From: Roseicella aerolata
GTDB taxonomy: Bacteria; Pseudomonadota; Alphaproteobacteria; Acetobacterales; Acetobacteraceae
Length of the DNA stretch: 40,857 bases
Assembly (NCBI RefSeq): GCF_020523605.1
Contig: NZ_JAJAQI010000045.1
Coordinates: forward strand, 1-40,857
Direction: 5' to 3'
Shown: piece by piece, positions 16,590 to 24,004 of the stretch
How the letters are laid out: each line of letters begins with the position of its first letter
Position numbering within the stretch: the stretch's first letter is position 1
The notes under the pieces: model-generated
The model's input: the letters and a program-made list of their open reading frames with translations, nothing else
Databases searched by the model: none
Told to the model about the DNA's origin: nothing
Translations under genes and position numbers: made by a program

Positions 16590-17777
16590 TTGACCGTAAT
16601 GCATGCCGATACGCCGGTTGCGCCGCCGCTGCTGTCCTATGCCGCCTTGCCAGACCCCCGCGCCCGCATGGCGGCGCGGCTGCCCGCCTTCATCCAGCCC
16701 TTCCTCACCTGGCTGACGGCCAGGCCCGTCCCCGGCGCGCCGGCCCCCGGCCGCACCGCCATGGGCTTCGTCGCCGGCGCCCTCGCCTGGACCTTCGGCG
16801 GCTGCGCCCTCGGCCTCATCCCCTTGCTGCTGGCGGATCCGGCGCTGCTGACCTGGCTGCTGCTGCCGATCGGATGGCTGGCGACAAGCTGCGGCCTTGG
16901 CCTGTTCCAGGTGGTGATCTTCCACCACTGCTCGCATGGCACCGTCTTCTCGACGCGCGAGCGCAACCGCCGCGCCGGCCGGATGATCTCCGCCTTCCTG
17001 CTGTTCAAGCGGTTCGAGGACTACCAGCGCGAGCACATGCTGCATCACAGCCCGAACAAGCTGCTGACCGAGGAGGACGAGTTCGCCGATTTCGTCCTCG
17101 GCATGTGCGGGCTGGAGCCGGGCCTGCCCAAGCGCGAGTTGTGGCGGCGGGTGCTGGTGAATTGCGCCTCGCCGGTCTTCCACCTCCGCTTCCTCCAGCG
17201 CCGCCTGCGCGCGAGCATGTTCACCGGCGATGCGCAGCATGACCGGATGAGCCGTATCGCCTGGGCTGGCCTCCTCGCGCTGGCTGCCGCAACCGGCCTG
17301 CTGGCCGAGATCCTGCTGGTCTGGGTGCTGCCGGTGACGGTGCTGCTGCAGGTCGCGACCGTCTTCCGCATCCTTTGCGAGCATCGCTTTCCGGAGCCGG
17401 AGAGGATGCGGGTGCGCGACCGCGCCTTCGTCGCCCATGCGACGGCCGGCGTCTTCCCCGGCAGCGCGCCGCCCGCCCTGCCCGCCACCAGCCTGCGCGG
17501 GCTGCTGCGCTGGACCGCCTGGTGGGCGGAGATGCTGACGGTGCACCTCTTCGTCCGGCTCTTCGTGCTGGTCGGCGATGCGCCCTGCCACGACTTCCAC
17601 CACCGCAAGCCGGCGACGCGGCGCTGGGCGGACTACATCCATGCGCGGCAGCAGGATCTCGAAGCCGGCTCGCCCGGCTTCCCGACCGGCTATTTCGAGA
17701 ATTGGGGGCTGTTCGAGGCAATCGACCACAACCTGGCCAGCCTCGCCGCGACCCCGCGGGAAGTGCTGGGCCGCTAG
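16590..17777 (+). CDS. membrane fatty acid desaturase
   Basis: 395-aa integral-membrane di-iron desaturase introducing a double bond into an acyl chain or related lipid. The three His boxes are intact: HHCSH at 112-116, HMLHH at 149-153 and HDFHH at 334-338. Hydrophobic pairs lie at about 55-83 and 86-110, and again at about 222-260. The TTG at 16590 is chosen because AAGGAG lies 8 bases upstream; the next ATG (16599) would be too far from it. The stop codon TAG lies inside the conserved left end of repeat copy B. No acyl-lipid partner gene is adjacent, and the substrate is unknown. Confidence 0.9.
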   Translation: MTVMHADTPVAPPLLSYAALPDPRARMAARLPAFIQPFLTWLTARPVPGAPAPGRTAMGFVAGALAWTFGGCALGLIPLLLADPALLTWLLLPIGWLATSCGLGLFQVVIFHHCSHGTVFSTRERNRRAGRMISAFLLFKRFEDYQREHMLHHSPNKLLTEEDEFADFVLGMCGLEPGLPKRELWRRVLVNCASPVFHLRFLQRRLRASMFTGDAQHDRMSRIAWAGLLALAAATGLLAEILLVWVLPVTVLLQVATVFRILCEHRFPEPERMRVRDRAFVAHATAGVFPGSAPPALPATSLRGLLRWTAWWAEMLTVHLFVRLFVLVGDAPCHDFHHRKPATRRWADYIHARQQDLEAGSPGFPTGYFENWGLFEAIDHNLASLAATPREVLGR

Positions 17778-17886
17778 AGCAGATCGCGGAGGGGCGTGAA
17801 CGCCCCGCAGCGTGAATCTGCTCTACAAACAGCGGTCTACAGCGGATGGGCGTTCAGTCTTGAACGCAATCCGCTGTCGAGCGGAC
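17774..17886 (+). repeat. two-hairpin dispersed repeat, copy B
   Basis: Starts CTAGAGCAGATCGCGGA. Hairpin 1 pairs GAGCAGAT (17777-17784) with ATCTGCTC (17816-17823), with an inner GGGGCG/CGCCCC stem. Hairpin 2 pairs 17839-17856 with 17861-17877 around GTCT. It aligns with copy A over about 110 bases. The TAG stop of the desaturase gene is the third to fifth base of the element's left end, so the insertion or its boundary defines the gene's end. Confidence 0.8.
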
Positions 17887-17905
17887 CTCGCCCGGGCGGA
17901 CTCAA

Positions 17906-18105
17906 TCATACCAACCCGCATAAATGCTGACGAATTCCTGCGGCCTCGGTCGCCGGCGCCGCTCTGCGGCTGGGCTACGCGCCACCTGGCACGGCGCCCC
18001 CGGTGCCCATGGAAGATGCCGGCCGCATCTTCCATGGGGCCCGGCCGTTCGGGCGCTCAGCCGCCCGCGGCGGCTGCAGGTCAGGATTTATGCGGGCGGG
18101 TATCA
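17906..18105. mobile_element. ~200-bp element with 26-bp terminal inverted repeats (MITE-like)
   Basis: The ends 17906-17931 and 18080-18105 are inverted repeats matching at 22 of 26 positions; both contain CCCGCATAAAT. Inside is a perfect 14-bp stem, CCCATGGAAGATGC (18006-18019) with GCATCTTCCATGGG (18025-18038). It has no ORF that looks like protein. No convincing target-site duplication was found. It lies between repeat copies B and D in the 650-base gap downstream of the desaturase. Its end GGGTATCAGG is shared with family F copy 2. A non-autonomous transposable element is the best guess. Confidence 0.5.
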
Positions 18106-18114
18106 GGCGACGCA

Positions 18115-18326
18115 ACCTGCCTGTCCCGCAGGAGGCCGGATCGTCGGGCACGCGCCACCATGCGCGCCGGACGGTCCGGCGCAGGTCGCGGAGGGGCCTG
18201 AACGGGGCACCCCGCAGTTTCGCGGAGCCAAGAGGGCGGGTCCCGTCGCCCGGGAGCCCGAAGTTGCTCCGCGAGCGATGATCTGCAGCGGATCGGCATT
18301 CGGCTCCAGACGCCAGTCCGCTGCGG
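18115..18326 (+). repeat. long-form dispersed repeat, copy D
   Basis: Related to copy C at 21021: both have a GGATCGTC block, GGACGGTC(T/C)GG, then CAGGTCGCGG, then a GCGGAGC...CCGTCGCCCGG insert, and finally a terminal hairpin like hairpin 2 of copies A and B (here TGCAGCGGATCGGC... pairing with ...AGTCCGCTGC). It is more diverged than A/B. The remaining 18327-18427 bases before the histidine-kinase stop show no gene. Confidence 0.6.
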
Positions 18327-18427
18327 TTGGCCCGGCCGGAGGGTTCGGGAGGCGCTCGTTCGTCCTGGCCTGCAGCCTCCCCGGCGGATGAGGCCGGAAA
18401 ACGCGCCAGCCCCTCTGCAGGACGGCG

Positions 18428-19786
18428 TCAGTCCTGCGGCCGCTCGCGCACCCGCTCGGCCGGAAGCCGGATCATCGCGGTGGTCCCGTGGCCTGGCGCG
18501 CTGTCGAGCAGCAGCTCGCCGCCATGCGCCTCCAGCAGCCGCTTGGCGATCGGCAGGCCAAGGCCCGCCCCGCCCAGGCTGCGCGCCGCCTGCTGGTCGA
18601 GCTGCTGGAAGGGCTCCAGCGCGCGGGGAATGTCCTCCGGCCGCATGCCGACGCCGTTGTCGCGCACCGTCACCGTTGCGCCGCCATCCTCGGCGCGCGC
18701 CAGGCTCACCTCCACCGCCGCACCGTCCGGGGAGAATTTCACCGCATTGCCGATGAGGTTGTGCAGCACCTGGCGGAACCGCACCGGGTCGATGCACAGT
18801 TCCAGCGCCGGCTCCACCAGGCCCAGCCGGATCTCGACGCCGCGGACCTGGCCTTCGCCTGCGCCGAGCGCCACGGTGCTCGCCAGCACCTGCCCGGCCG
18901 GCAGCCATTCCGGCGCCAGCGAGGGCAGCGCCTGCTCCAGATGCGAGTAGTCGAGCAGGCCATCCGCCAGCTTCAGCAGGTACTGCGCGGCATCGAGGAT
19001 CAGCGCGGAGTAGCGCCCGCGATCCTCCAGGCTCGGGTTGTAGCGCGACTCTGGCGCCATCATCTCGGCGAAGCCGAGGATGGCGTTCAGCGGCGAGCGC
19101 AGCTCATGCGTCAGGGTGGCGAGGAAGCGCGCGCGCGCGGCGCTCGCCCGCTCGGCCGCCGCCTTCGCGCTCCGCAGGTCCAGCTCCGCCTGCTTGCGGA
19201 GCATGATGTCGATATAGACCGAGAGCGCGCCCTCGATGAGCTCCTGGTCCCCCGGCTCGAAGGGCCGGCTGACATTGCTCTCGGACCGGCTGCCGAGGAT
19301 CAGGGCATGGCCGGTCGGCCGGTCATAGGCCCAGAGCACATAGGGCAGGCGCAGGATGCCGGTCAGCTCATAGGCGGGCGGCTCGATCGGCGTGCGCGCC
19401 GTGGTGAAGAAGAATTCCGGCGGGGAGGGAATGGCGACCCGGTGCCCCGTGATCTCGGTCCCCGCGCCGATCGCATGGGTGACGCGGAATCGCTCGCCGC
19501 CCGCTTCCTCGTGCAGCAGCGCCGCGCCGTCGCAGAGCGCGTTCTCGATGATCATCTCGAGCATCGGCACGCCGATCTCCTGCGGCGTCCAGTCGCCATC
19601 GGCCAGGCGATAGGCCTCGCGGATCAGCTTCGCCACGGTGCGGCTGCGGCGCGCCTCGCGGAAGGTCTGGCTCTGCTCCTCCTGCAGGCGGAGCAGCCGG
19701 GCGCCGAGGTCGTTGCATTCCCGCCGATAATAGGCCAGCTCGCGCTCGAGCTGGCCGATCAGGGCGCCCTGCGGGGTCTCCGACAT
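18428..19786 (-). CDS. sensor histidine kinase (cytosolic, GAF-like N-terminus)
   Basis: 452-aa two-component kinase. Residues ~8-50 form a charged coiled coil. Residues ~55-195 resemble a GAF-type sensory domain (ENALCDGAALLHEEAGGERF), with no membrane segment. HisKA has the phospho-accepting His at 227 (THELRSPLNAIL), and HATPase_c has NLIGNAVKF (N347), DNGVGM at 376-381 and GAGLGL at 406-411. The gene start overlaps the stop of the upstream FIST gene by one base, so the FIST protein is its probable signalling partner. No response regulator is adjacent, although a hybrid kinase with a receiver lies just upstream. Confidence 0.92.
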   Translation of the reverse strand: MSETPQGALIGQLERELAYYRRECNDLGARLLRLQEEQSQTFREARRSRTVAKLIREAYRLADGDWTPQEIGVPMLEMIIENALCDGAALLHEEAGGERFRVTHAIGAGTEITGHRVAIPSPPEFFFTTARTPIEPPAYELTGILRLPYVLWAYDRPTGHALILGSRSESNVSRPFEPGDQELIEGALSVYIDIMLRKQAELDLRSAKAAAERASAARARFLATLTHELRSPLNAILGFAEMMAPESRYNPSLEDRGRYSALILDAAQYLLKLADGLLDYSHLEQALPSLAPEWLPAGQVLASTVALGAGEGQVRGVEIRLGLVEPALELCIDPVRFRQVLHNLIGNAVKFSPDGAAVEVSLARAEDGGATVTVRDNGVGMRPEDIPRALEPFQQLDQQAARSLGGAGLGLPIAKRLLEAHGGELLLDSAPGHGTTAMIRLPAERVRERPQD

Positions 19787-20985
19787 CAGCCTCGCCTCCG
19801 CAGCACGGTCAGCACGCCGGTCCAGTCGAGCGGCCTGCTGCGCCCCTGGGCGAAGGGGGCGACCTCGACGCCGGAATAGAAGCCGAGGAAGGGCACCGCC
19901 GGGTCGAGGCCGTCGCGGACCAGCGCCGCCTCCTCGACCGGGGCGCCGCTGCGCGCGCTGCCGCGCCCGGCGCAGTCGATGTAGAGGCCGAGCAGCGGCG
20001 CCGTCCCCGCGACCACGCGGTTGATCTCCTGCACGCCGCGGCGGACGGAATCGAGCATCAGGGAGTTGTCGCGGCTCATGATCTGCACGCGGGTGCCGCG
20101 GGCGAAATCCTTCTCGAACAGCGTCACCGACCCGGTCTCGGGGTTGGCGCGCAGGATCAGGCGGTTGACATAGGCGTTCTCGTCATAGGGGGCGAAGGGG
20201 TCGCCCTGCTTCTCCCCGAGCGTGGCGCAGAGCGTCAGCTCATGGCCCTTGGCGCCGCCGAGCGGCAGGCCCAGCATGCGCTCGATCACCGTCAGCGCCG
20301 GCCTTCCGTCCAGCTCATAGACCTCGGCGCCCTCGATCCGGGTGATCTCCATGAAGGCGCTGACCGGGCGGCAGCCATGCATGACCGCCGTCTCGGCCTG
20401 CAGCGCCGGCGGGAAGACCAGCGCGACGGCGGCATGCTTCACCACCGCCTCGCCATCGAAGACCCAGCCGCCCGAGAGGTTCATGTCGGTCAGCAGCCCG
20501 CCGCCGAGCAGGCAGAGCGGCCGCGCGCCGAAGCCGGCATGGAAGCCGTCCACGATCGCGCTCGCCGGGTGCAGCCGGAGCGGCGCCGTCACCGCGACGC
20601 TGTCGAAGAGCAGCAGGACGACATCGCCCTCCCCCGCGATCCCGGCGACCTCGGCGCCCAGCCCGGCGCCGGCGGCATGCTCGTCCCGCAGCAGGTCGCG
20701 CGTCACCACGGCCTGCGGCGTCACCGCCGGGTCGTGGAAGGCGATGAGGCCGAGCTCGAAACCGCTGTAGCCGAATCCGGCGCGGCCGATGGCGCCGGCG
20801 GCGGAGCCGCCGAAGACCGGGACCGGGCCGAAGACCTCCCGCAGCGCGGCGCGGGCCGCGAGGGGGTCGTGCTTGCCGCCGCAGAAGGCCAGCAGCAGCT
20901 GTGGGGCGGCCTGGGCCAGGCCGGCGGCGCAGAGCCGCACCGCCACGGCCGGGTCCGAATGTTTCGCATAGCTGACGCTGATCAC
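19786..20985 (-). CDS. FIST N/C domain sensory protein
   Basis: 399-aa soluble protein with the FIST_N domain (from VSYAKHSDPAVAVRLCAAGL through FGGSAAGAIGRAGFG) and the FIST_C domain (from about residue 230 to IDCAGRGSARSG and FLGFYSGVEVAPF at the end). FIST proteins are predicted ligand-binding sensors linked to kinases or cyclic-di-nucleotide output; the ligand is unknown. The GTG at 20985 gives the standard N-terminus; the 61 open codons upstream overlap a repeat element and are not protein-like. The gene ends overlapping the histidine-kinase start, so the two are coupled. A short leader ORF overlaps its start codon. Confidence 0.9.
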   Translation of the reverse strand: MISVSYAKHSDPAVAVRLCAAGLAQAAPQLLLAFCGGKHDPLAARAALREVFGPVPVFGGSAAGAIGRAGFGYSGFELGLIAFHDPAVTPQAVVTRDLLRDEHAAGAGLGAEVAGIAGEGDVVLLLFDSVAVTAPLRLHPASAIVDGFHAGFGARPLCLLGGGLLTDMNLSGGWVFDGEAVVKHAAVALVFPPALQAETAVMHGCRPVSAFMEITRIEGAEVYELDGRPALTVIERMLGLPLGGAKGHELTLCATLGEKQGDPFAPYDENAYVNRLILRANPETGSVTLFEKDFARGTRVQIMSRDNSLMLDSVRRGVQEINRVVAGTAPLLGLYIDCAGRGSARSGAPVEEAALVRDGLDPAVPFLGFYSGVEVAPFAQGRSRPLDWTGVLTVLRRRG

Positions 20986-21011
20986 GCCTGGCCCCCTCGG
21001 CCACCCATCAT
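20982..21011 (-). CDS. 9-codon leader ORF overlapping the FIST start
   Basis: On the - strand AGGAGG is followed 5 bases later by ATG ATG, encoding MMGGRGGQA and a TGA at 20984-20982. That stop overlaps the GTG start of the FIST gene (GTGA). The ribosome site here is stronger than that directly before the GTG, so translation of the FIST-kinase pair may be coupled to this leader. It could be coincidental; the peptide itself has no recognisable function. Confidence 0.35.
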   Translation of the reverse strand: MMGGRGGQA

Positions 21012-21020
21012 ACCGTCCTC

Positions 21021-21264
21021 CTAGAGCAAACGACGGCCGAGTGGACCCACCCGGAAGACGTAATTCGCTCGCCCGAACAACAGGCTGGATCGTCCGACGC
21101 GCATCGGACGGTCTGGAGCAGGTCGCGGCCGGGCGCGAACGGCCCCCTCCGCGAGTCTTGCGGAGCAAGGTCTGCGGGGACGCCGTCGCCCGGCCGCGTG
21201 CCTCCGCTCTGCAATCAACAGGCTACAGCGGACCGGCGTTCAGGTCTGAACGCCATCCGCCACA
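21021..21264 (+). repeat. long-form dispersed repeat, copy C
   Basis: Starts CTAGAGCAAACGACGG. It contains GAGCAGGTCGCGG (21116-21128), then a GC-rich insert shared with copy D, then the second half of the A/B element, ending in a hairpin pairing 21228-21242 with 21247-21260 around GGTC. Its last ~42 bases form the 3' end of the hybrid histidine-kinase gene and include that gene's stop codon (21223-21225). It fills the whole space between the FIST gene and the hybrid kinase gene. Confidence 0.7.
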
Positions 21265-22986
21265 GCCTGCCGCGCCGCCCGGCAGGGCCAGCCCGGCCAG
21301 GCACGCGGCCAGTTCGGCGGGCGAGACCGGCTTGCGCAGCAGGGCATAGCCGCCGCGCTCGGCCAGCGGCGCGAGCTCCGCCATCCGGCCGGTGCCGGTC
21401 AGCAGCATCGCCACCAGGCCGGGCCGCCGCAGCCGCGCGGTCTGGATCAGCGCCGTGCCGTCCATGCCGGGCATGGCCAGGTCGGAGATCAGCAGGTCGC
21501 AGGGCGCGCCGGATTCGAGATGGAGCAGGGCCTGGCCGCCATCCTCCGCCTCCGCCACCTCCCAGCCTTCCCGGCCCAGGCATTCCGTGAGGAAGCGCCG
21601 CATCATCGGCTGGTCATCGACGATCAAGGCCCGGCCGCGCGCCTCTCCTCCGGCAAGGGCAGGCCGCTGCCCGGCGGCGCAGGGCAGCCAGAGCGACACG
21701 GTGGTGCCGAGGCCGGGGCGGCTCTCGATCCGCAGCTGCCCACCGGACTGCGCGGCGAAGCCATCCGCCATGGAAAGGCCGAGGCCGGTGCCCCTGTCGC
21801 GTGGCTTGGTGGTGAAGAAGGGTTCGGTGGCGCGGCTCAGGACCGCCGGCTCCATCCCGGTGCCGGTATCGGCGACCCAGAGCCGGACATAGCGCCCCGG
21901 CGCCAGCCCGGCCGGATCGGCGCCCGCCTCTGCGACCGCCGCGCCGAGCGTCACCGTCCCGCCGCCCGGCATGGCATCGCGGGCGTTGACGGCCAGGTTG
22001 ATCAGCGTGGTCTCGAGCTGGGCGCGGTCGGCCCGCAGGGCGGGCAGCGCCGCCGGCACGTCCAGCGCCACGCGCACCACCGGGCCGATCGCATTGGCCA
22101 GGATGGCCTGCAGATTCCGCAGCAGCTCGGTCGGGTCGATCTCGGCCGCGCGCAGCTCCTCCCGCCGGGCGAAGGCGAGCATCCGGCGGGAGATGGCGGC
22201 GCCGCGCTCGGCCACCTCCCTGAGCTCGGCGAGCAGGCGCGCGGTTCCGGGCGCCGCGCCGGCCAGGGCCTGGCCATGGCGCTGCCCGAGCAGGGCGATG
22301 CCGGCGAGGACCGCGGCGGAGACATTGTTGAAATCATGCGCCACACCGCCCGCGAGCTGGCCGAGCGCCTCGAGCTTCTGGGCGTGGCGAAGGCGGTCCT
22401 GCGCGGCGGAGCGGGCGGCGGCCTCCGCGGCGAGCTGGGCGGTGCGTTCCGCGATGCGGCGCTCGAGCGTGGCATTCAGCTCCCGCAGCGCCGCCTCCGC
22501 CTCCCGCGCCTCGCTCAGATCAGTGCAGCAGCCGGCATGGCCGAGCAGAGCACCATCGGGGCCGAGGCTCGGGGCCGCCTCCCAGCGGTACCAGTGGCGG
22601 GCGCCGCCGGCAGTGCGCAGCGGGACCTCGATCCGGAACGGTCCCCGCACGGCGATGGCGGCGGCGAGTTCAGCCCGGAACCGGACCAGCGCCTCCGGCT
22701 CGAGCAGCCGCTGCCAGGCATCTTCCCGCAGGGCGCCGGCGGGAAGGCCGAAGACGGACTGGAAGCGGCGGTTGGCATGGACCAGACGGCCCTCGGCATC
22801 GCTTGCCCAGAGCAGGGTGGGTGCTTCCTCGGCAAGGTGGGCCGGCCAGGCGGCGGGGGCACGGGCAGGGCGGCGGCGGGCGGCCGCCGGCGCGGCGCCG
22901 GCCTCGGCTCGGGCCGGATCTCCCGTACGGGCCTCGCCCGGTCGATGCCCCCCCTGGGATGGGGCAGGTCGCATGGAAGCCTGCAT
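21223..22986 (-). CDS. PAS-domain hybrid histidine kinase with C-terminal receiver
   Basis: 587-aa soluble hybrid kinase. After an Ala/Pro-rich N-terminus, a PAS domain spans ~49-160 (LLWASDAEGRLVHANRRFQS). HisKA has the His at 217 (GGVAHDFNN), a class common in alphaproteobacterial hybrid kinases, and HATPase_c has N334 (NLAVNARDAMPGGG) and DTGTGM then GTGLGL. The receiver has the acceptor Asp at ~502 (LLISDLAMPGMDG) and Lys at ~552 (LRKPVSP). The last ~14 residues (CGGWRSDLNAGPL) are encoded by repeat copy C, so the native C-terminus may have been replaced. The start is uncertain: ATG 22986 is preferred because a likely -10 box lies at 23059; ATG 22974 is also possible. Confidence 0.88.
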   Translation of the reverse strand: MQASMRPAPSQGGHRPGEARTGDPARAEAGAAPAAARRRPARAPAAWPAHLAEEAPTLLWASDAEGRLVHANRRFQSVFGLPAGALREDAWQRLLEPEALVRFRAELAAAIAVRGPFRIEVPLRTAGGARHWYRWEAAPSLGPDGALLGHAGCCTDLSEAREAEAALRELNATLERRIAERTAQLAAEAAARSAAQDRLRHAQKLEALGQLAGGVAHDFNNVSAAVLAGIALLGQRHGQALAGAAPGTARLLAELREVAERGAAISRRMLAFARREELRAAEIDPTELLRNLQAILANAIGPVVRVALDVPAALPALRADRAQLETTLINLAVNARDAMPGGGTVTLGAAVAEAGADPAGLAPGRYVRLWVADTGTGMEPAVLSRATEPFFTTKPRDRGTGLGLSMADGFAAQSGGQLRIESRPGLGTTVSLWLPCAAGQRPALAGGEARGRALIVDDQPMMRRFLTECLGREGWEVAEAEDGGQALLHLESGAPCDLLISDLAMPGMDGTALIQTARLRRPGLVAMLLTGTGRMAELAPLAERGGYALLRKPVSPAELAACLAGLALPGGAAGCGGWRSDLNAGPL

Positions 22987-23058
22987 CGCGTGCCGCCGCC
23001 CAAACGAGTGGGTGCACCATCGCTCCGCGAGCGATTGCACACCATCTTCGATCATAGC

Positions 23059-23064
23059 AGTATA
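23059..23064 (-). promoter_or_regulatory. possible -10 box of the hybrid kinase gene
   Basis: On the - strand TATACT stands out in GC-rich sequence about 75 bases upstream of the chosen start. The -35 partner is poor: TTGCGC is at 19 bases and TTGGTC at 12 bases. If it is real, transcription starts near 23052, which excludes the upstream open codons as coding. The 307-base gap 22987-23293 otherwise holds only this region and repeat F2. Confidence 0.3.
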
Positions 23065-23162
23065 CCGGCATCCTCCGACCAAGGCGCAAGTCTTTGTGGT
23101 TGGCGAAGGCCGGCCGGGCCACGCTGCCCAGTTGTGGATCCTCCGGCGCCCCCTCATCCCCA

Positions 23163-23296
23163 CGGCATGACCGTGCGCTTCAGGCCGGGCGGCCGAACGG
23201 GCGCCGCCGCCGATGCGGTTCAGTCAAGCTTTGCAGAGCAAATCGCCCGGCAATGGAGGGGCCATTGAGGCCCCCCATCAACGGCCGCGGGTATCA
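23163..23296 (-). repeat. 3'-gene-end repeat family F, copy 2
   Basis: Aligns by eye with copy 1 at 15761-15897. It includes a hairpin GGGGCC/GGCCCC (23258-23263 with 23269-23274). Its right end GGTATCA contains the TGA stop codon of the histidine-phosphatase gene (23294-23296). Orientation and position relative to the - strand gene are as in copy 1, which is directly 3' of secB. Confidence 0.65.
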
Positions 23297-23872
23297 GGGC
23301 TTCACGACGCTCGGGTGGTATTGCCGCCAGACGATGTTCTCCGGTGCCGGCCCGGTCGGGTCGCAGCGCAGCCATTGCCCGTTCATCAGCCGCTCACCGG
23401 TCATCGCCAGGATGAAGCCCCAATGCGAGACCACCAGCGTATCTCCCCAGTCCGGCAGCGCCGCCATCTCGGCGCGGAACAGCGCCGCGCGGGCCTCCAC
23501 CTGGTGGTCCGGCTCCTCGATCGCCGGCCACCACACCTCCTCCAGATGGGCGAGGTCAAGCTCCGGCCAGGCCAGCGCCAGTTCGGTACGGGGGGAACCG
23601 ATGTCACAGGTGAAGGCGTAACGCTCCCGCACCGTCGGCATCACATGAACAGGAATGTTGAGCCGCCGTGCGATCGGCGCCGCCGTCTGCAGGGCGCGGG
23701 TATAGGGCGAGGCGATGACGCGCCGCAGCCCCTCCCCTGCCAGCGCCTCGGCTGCCGCCTCGGCCTGCTGGTGGCCGAGTTCGGTCAGTTTCGGGTCGGG
23801 GATGCCAGGATCCCGTTTGGTGGCGGTGAAATGGAGGTTGAACTCACTCTGGCCGTGTCGCAGCAGGATCAT
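23294..23872 (-). CDS. histidine phosphatase family protein (phosphoglycerate mutase-like)
   Basis: 192-aa cytosolic phosphatase of branch 1. The N-terminal catalytic motif LLRHGQSEFN (His at about residue 5) carries the phosphorylated His, then LTELGHQQAEAAAEAL, SPYTRALQTA and the second catalytic His in TLVVSHWGF. The start at 23872 gives the classic MILLRHGQSE beginning; the much longer open frame upstream is antisense shadow of Tim44 and mltA. The stop codon lies in repeat F2. It is divergent from the Tim44-like gene. The substrate is not predictable; similar proteins act on small phosphorylated metabolites. Confidence 0.9.
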   Translation of the reverse strand: MILLRHGQSEFNLHFTATKRDPGIPDPKLTELGHQQAEAAAEALAGEGLRRVIASPYTRALQTAAPIARRLNIPVHVMPTVRERYAFTCDIGSPRTELALAWPELDLAHLEEVWWPAIEEPDHQVEARAALFRAEMAALPDWGDTLVVSHWGFILAMTGERLMNGQWLRCDPTGPAPENIVWRQYHPSVVKP

Positions 23873-24004
23873 CGCGGCGCGGTTCCATCCGGGGCTGCCC
23901 CGCGATAGCGGCGGCGGCACGGCACGGCAAGCCAGCTCGGGATCTTCAGGCCCGGCGTTGCGGCGCCCCCCGCGCGCCCTTAAATAGGTGAAAAGGAGTC
24001 CACG

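Noticed and set aside
20986-21168. 61-codon extension of the FIST protein
   Set aside because: It runs into repeat copy C and lacks protein-like composition; the GTG at 20985 gives the family N-terminus.
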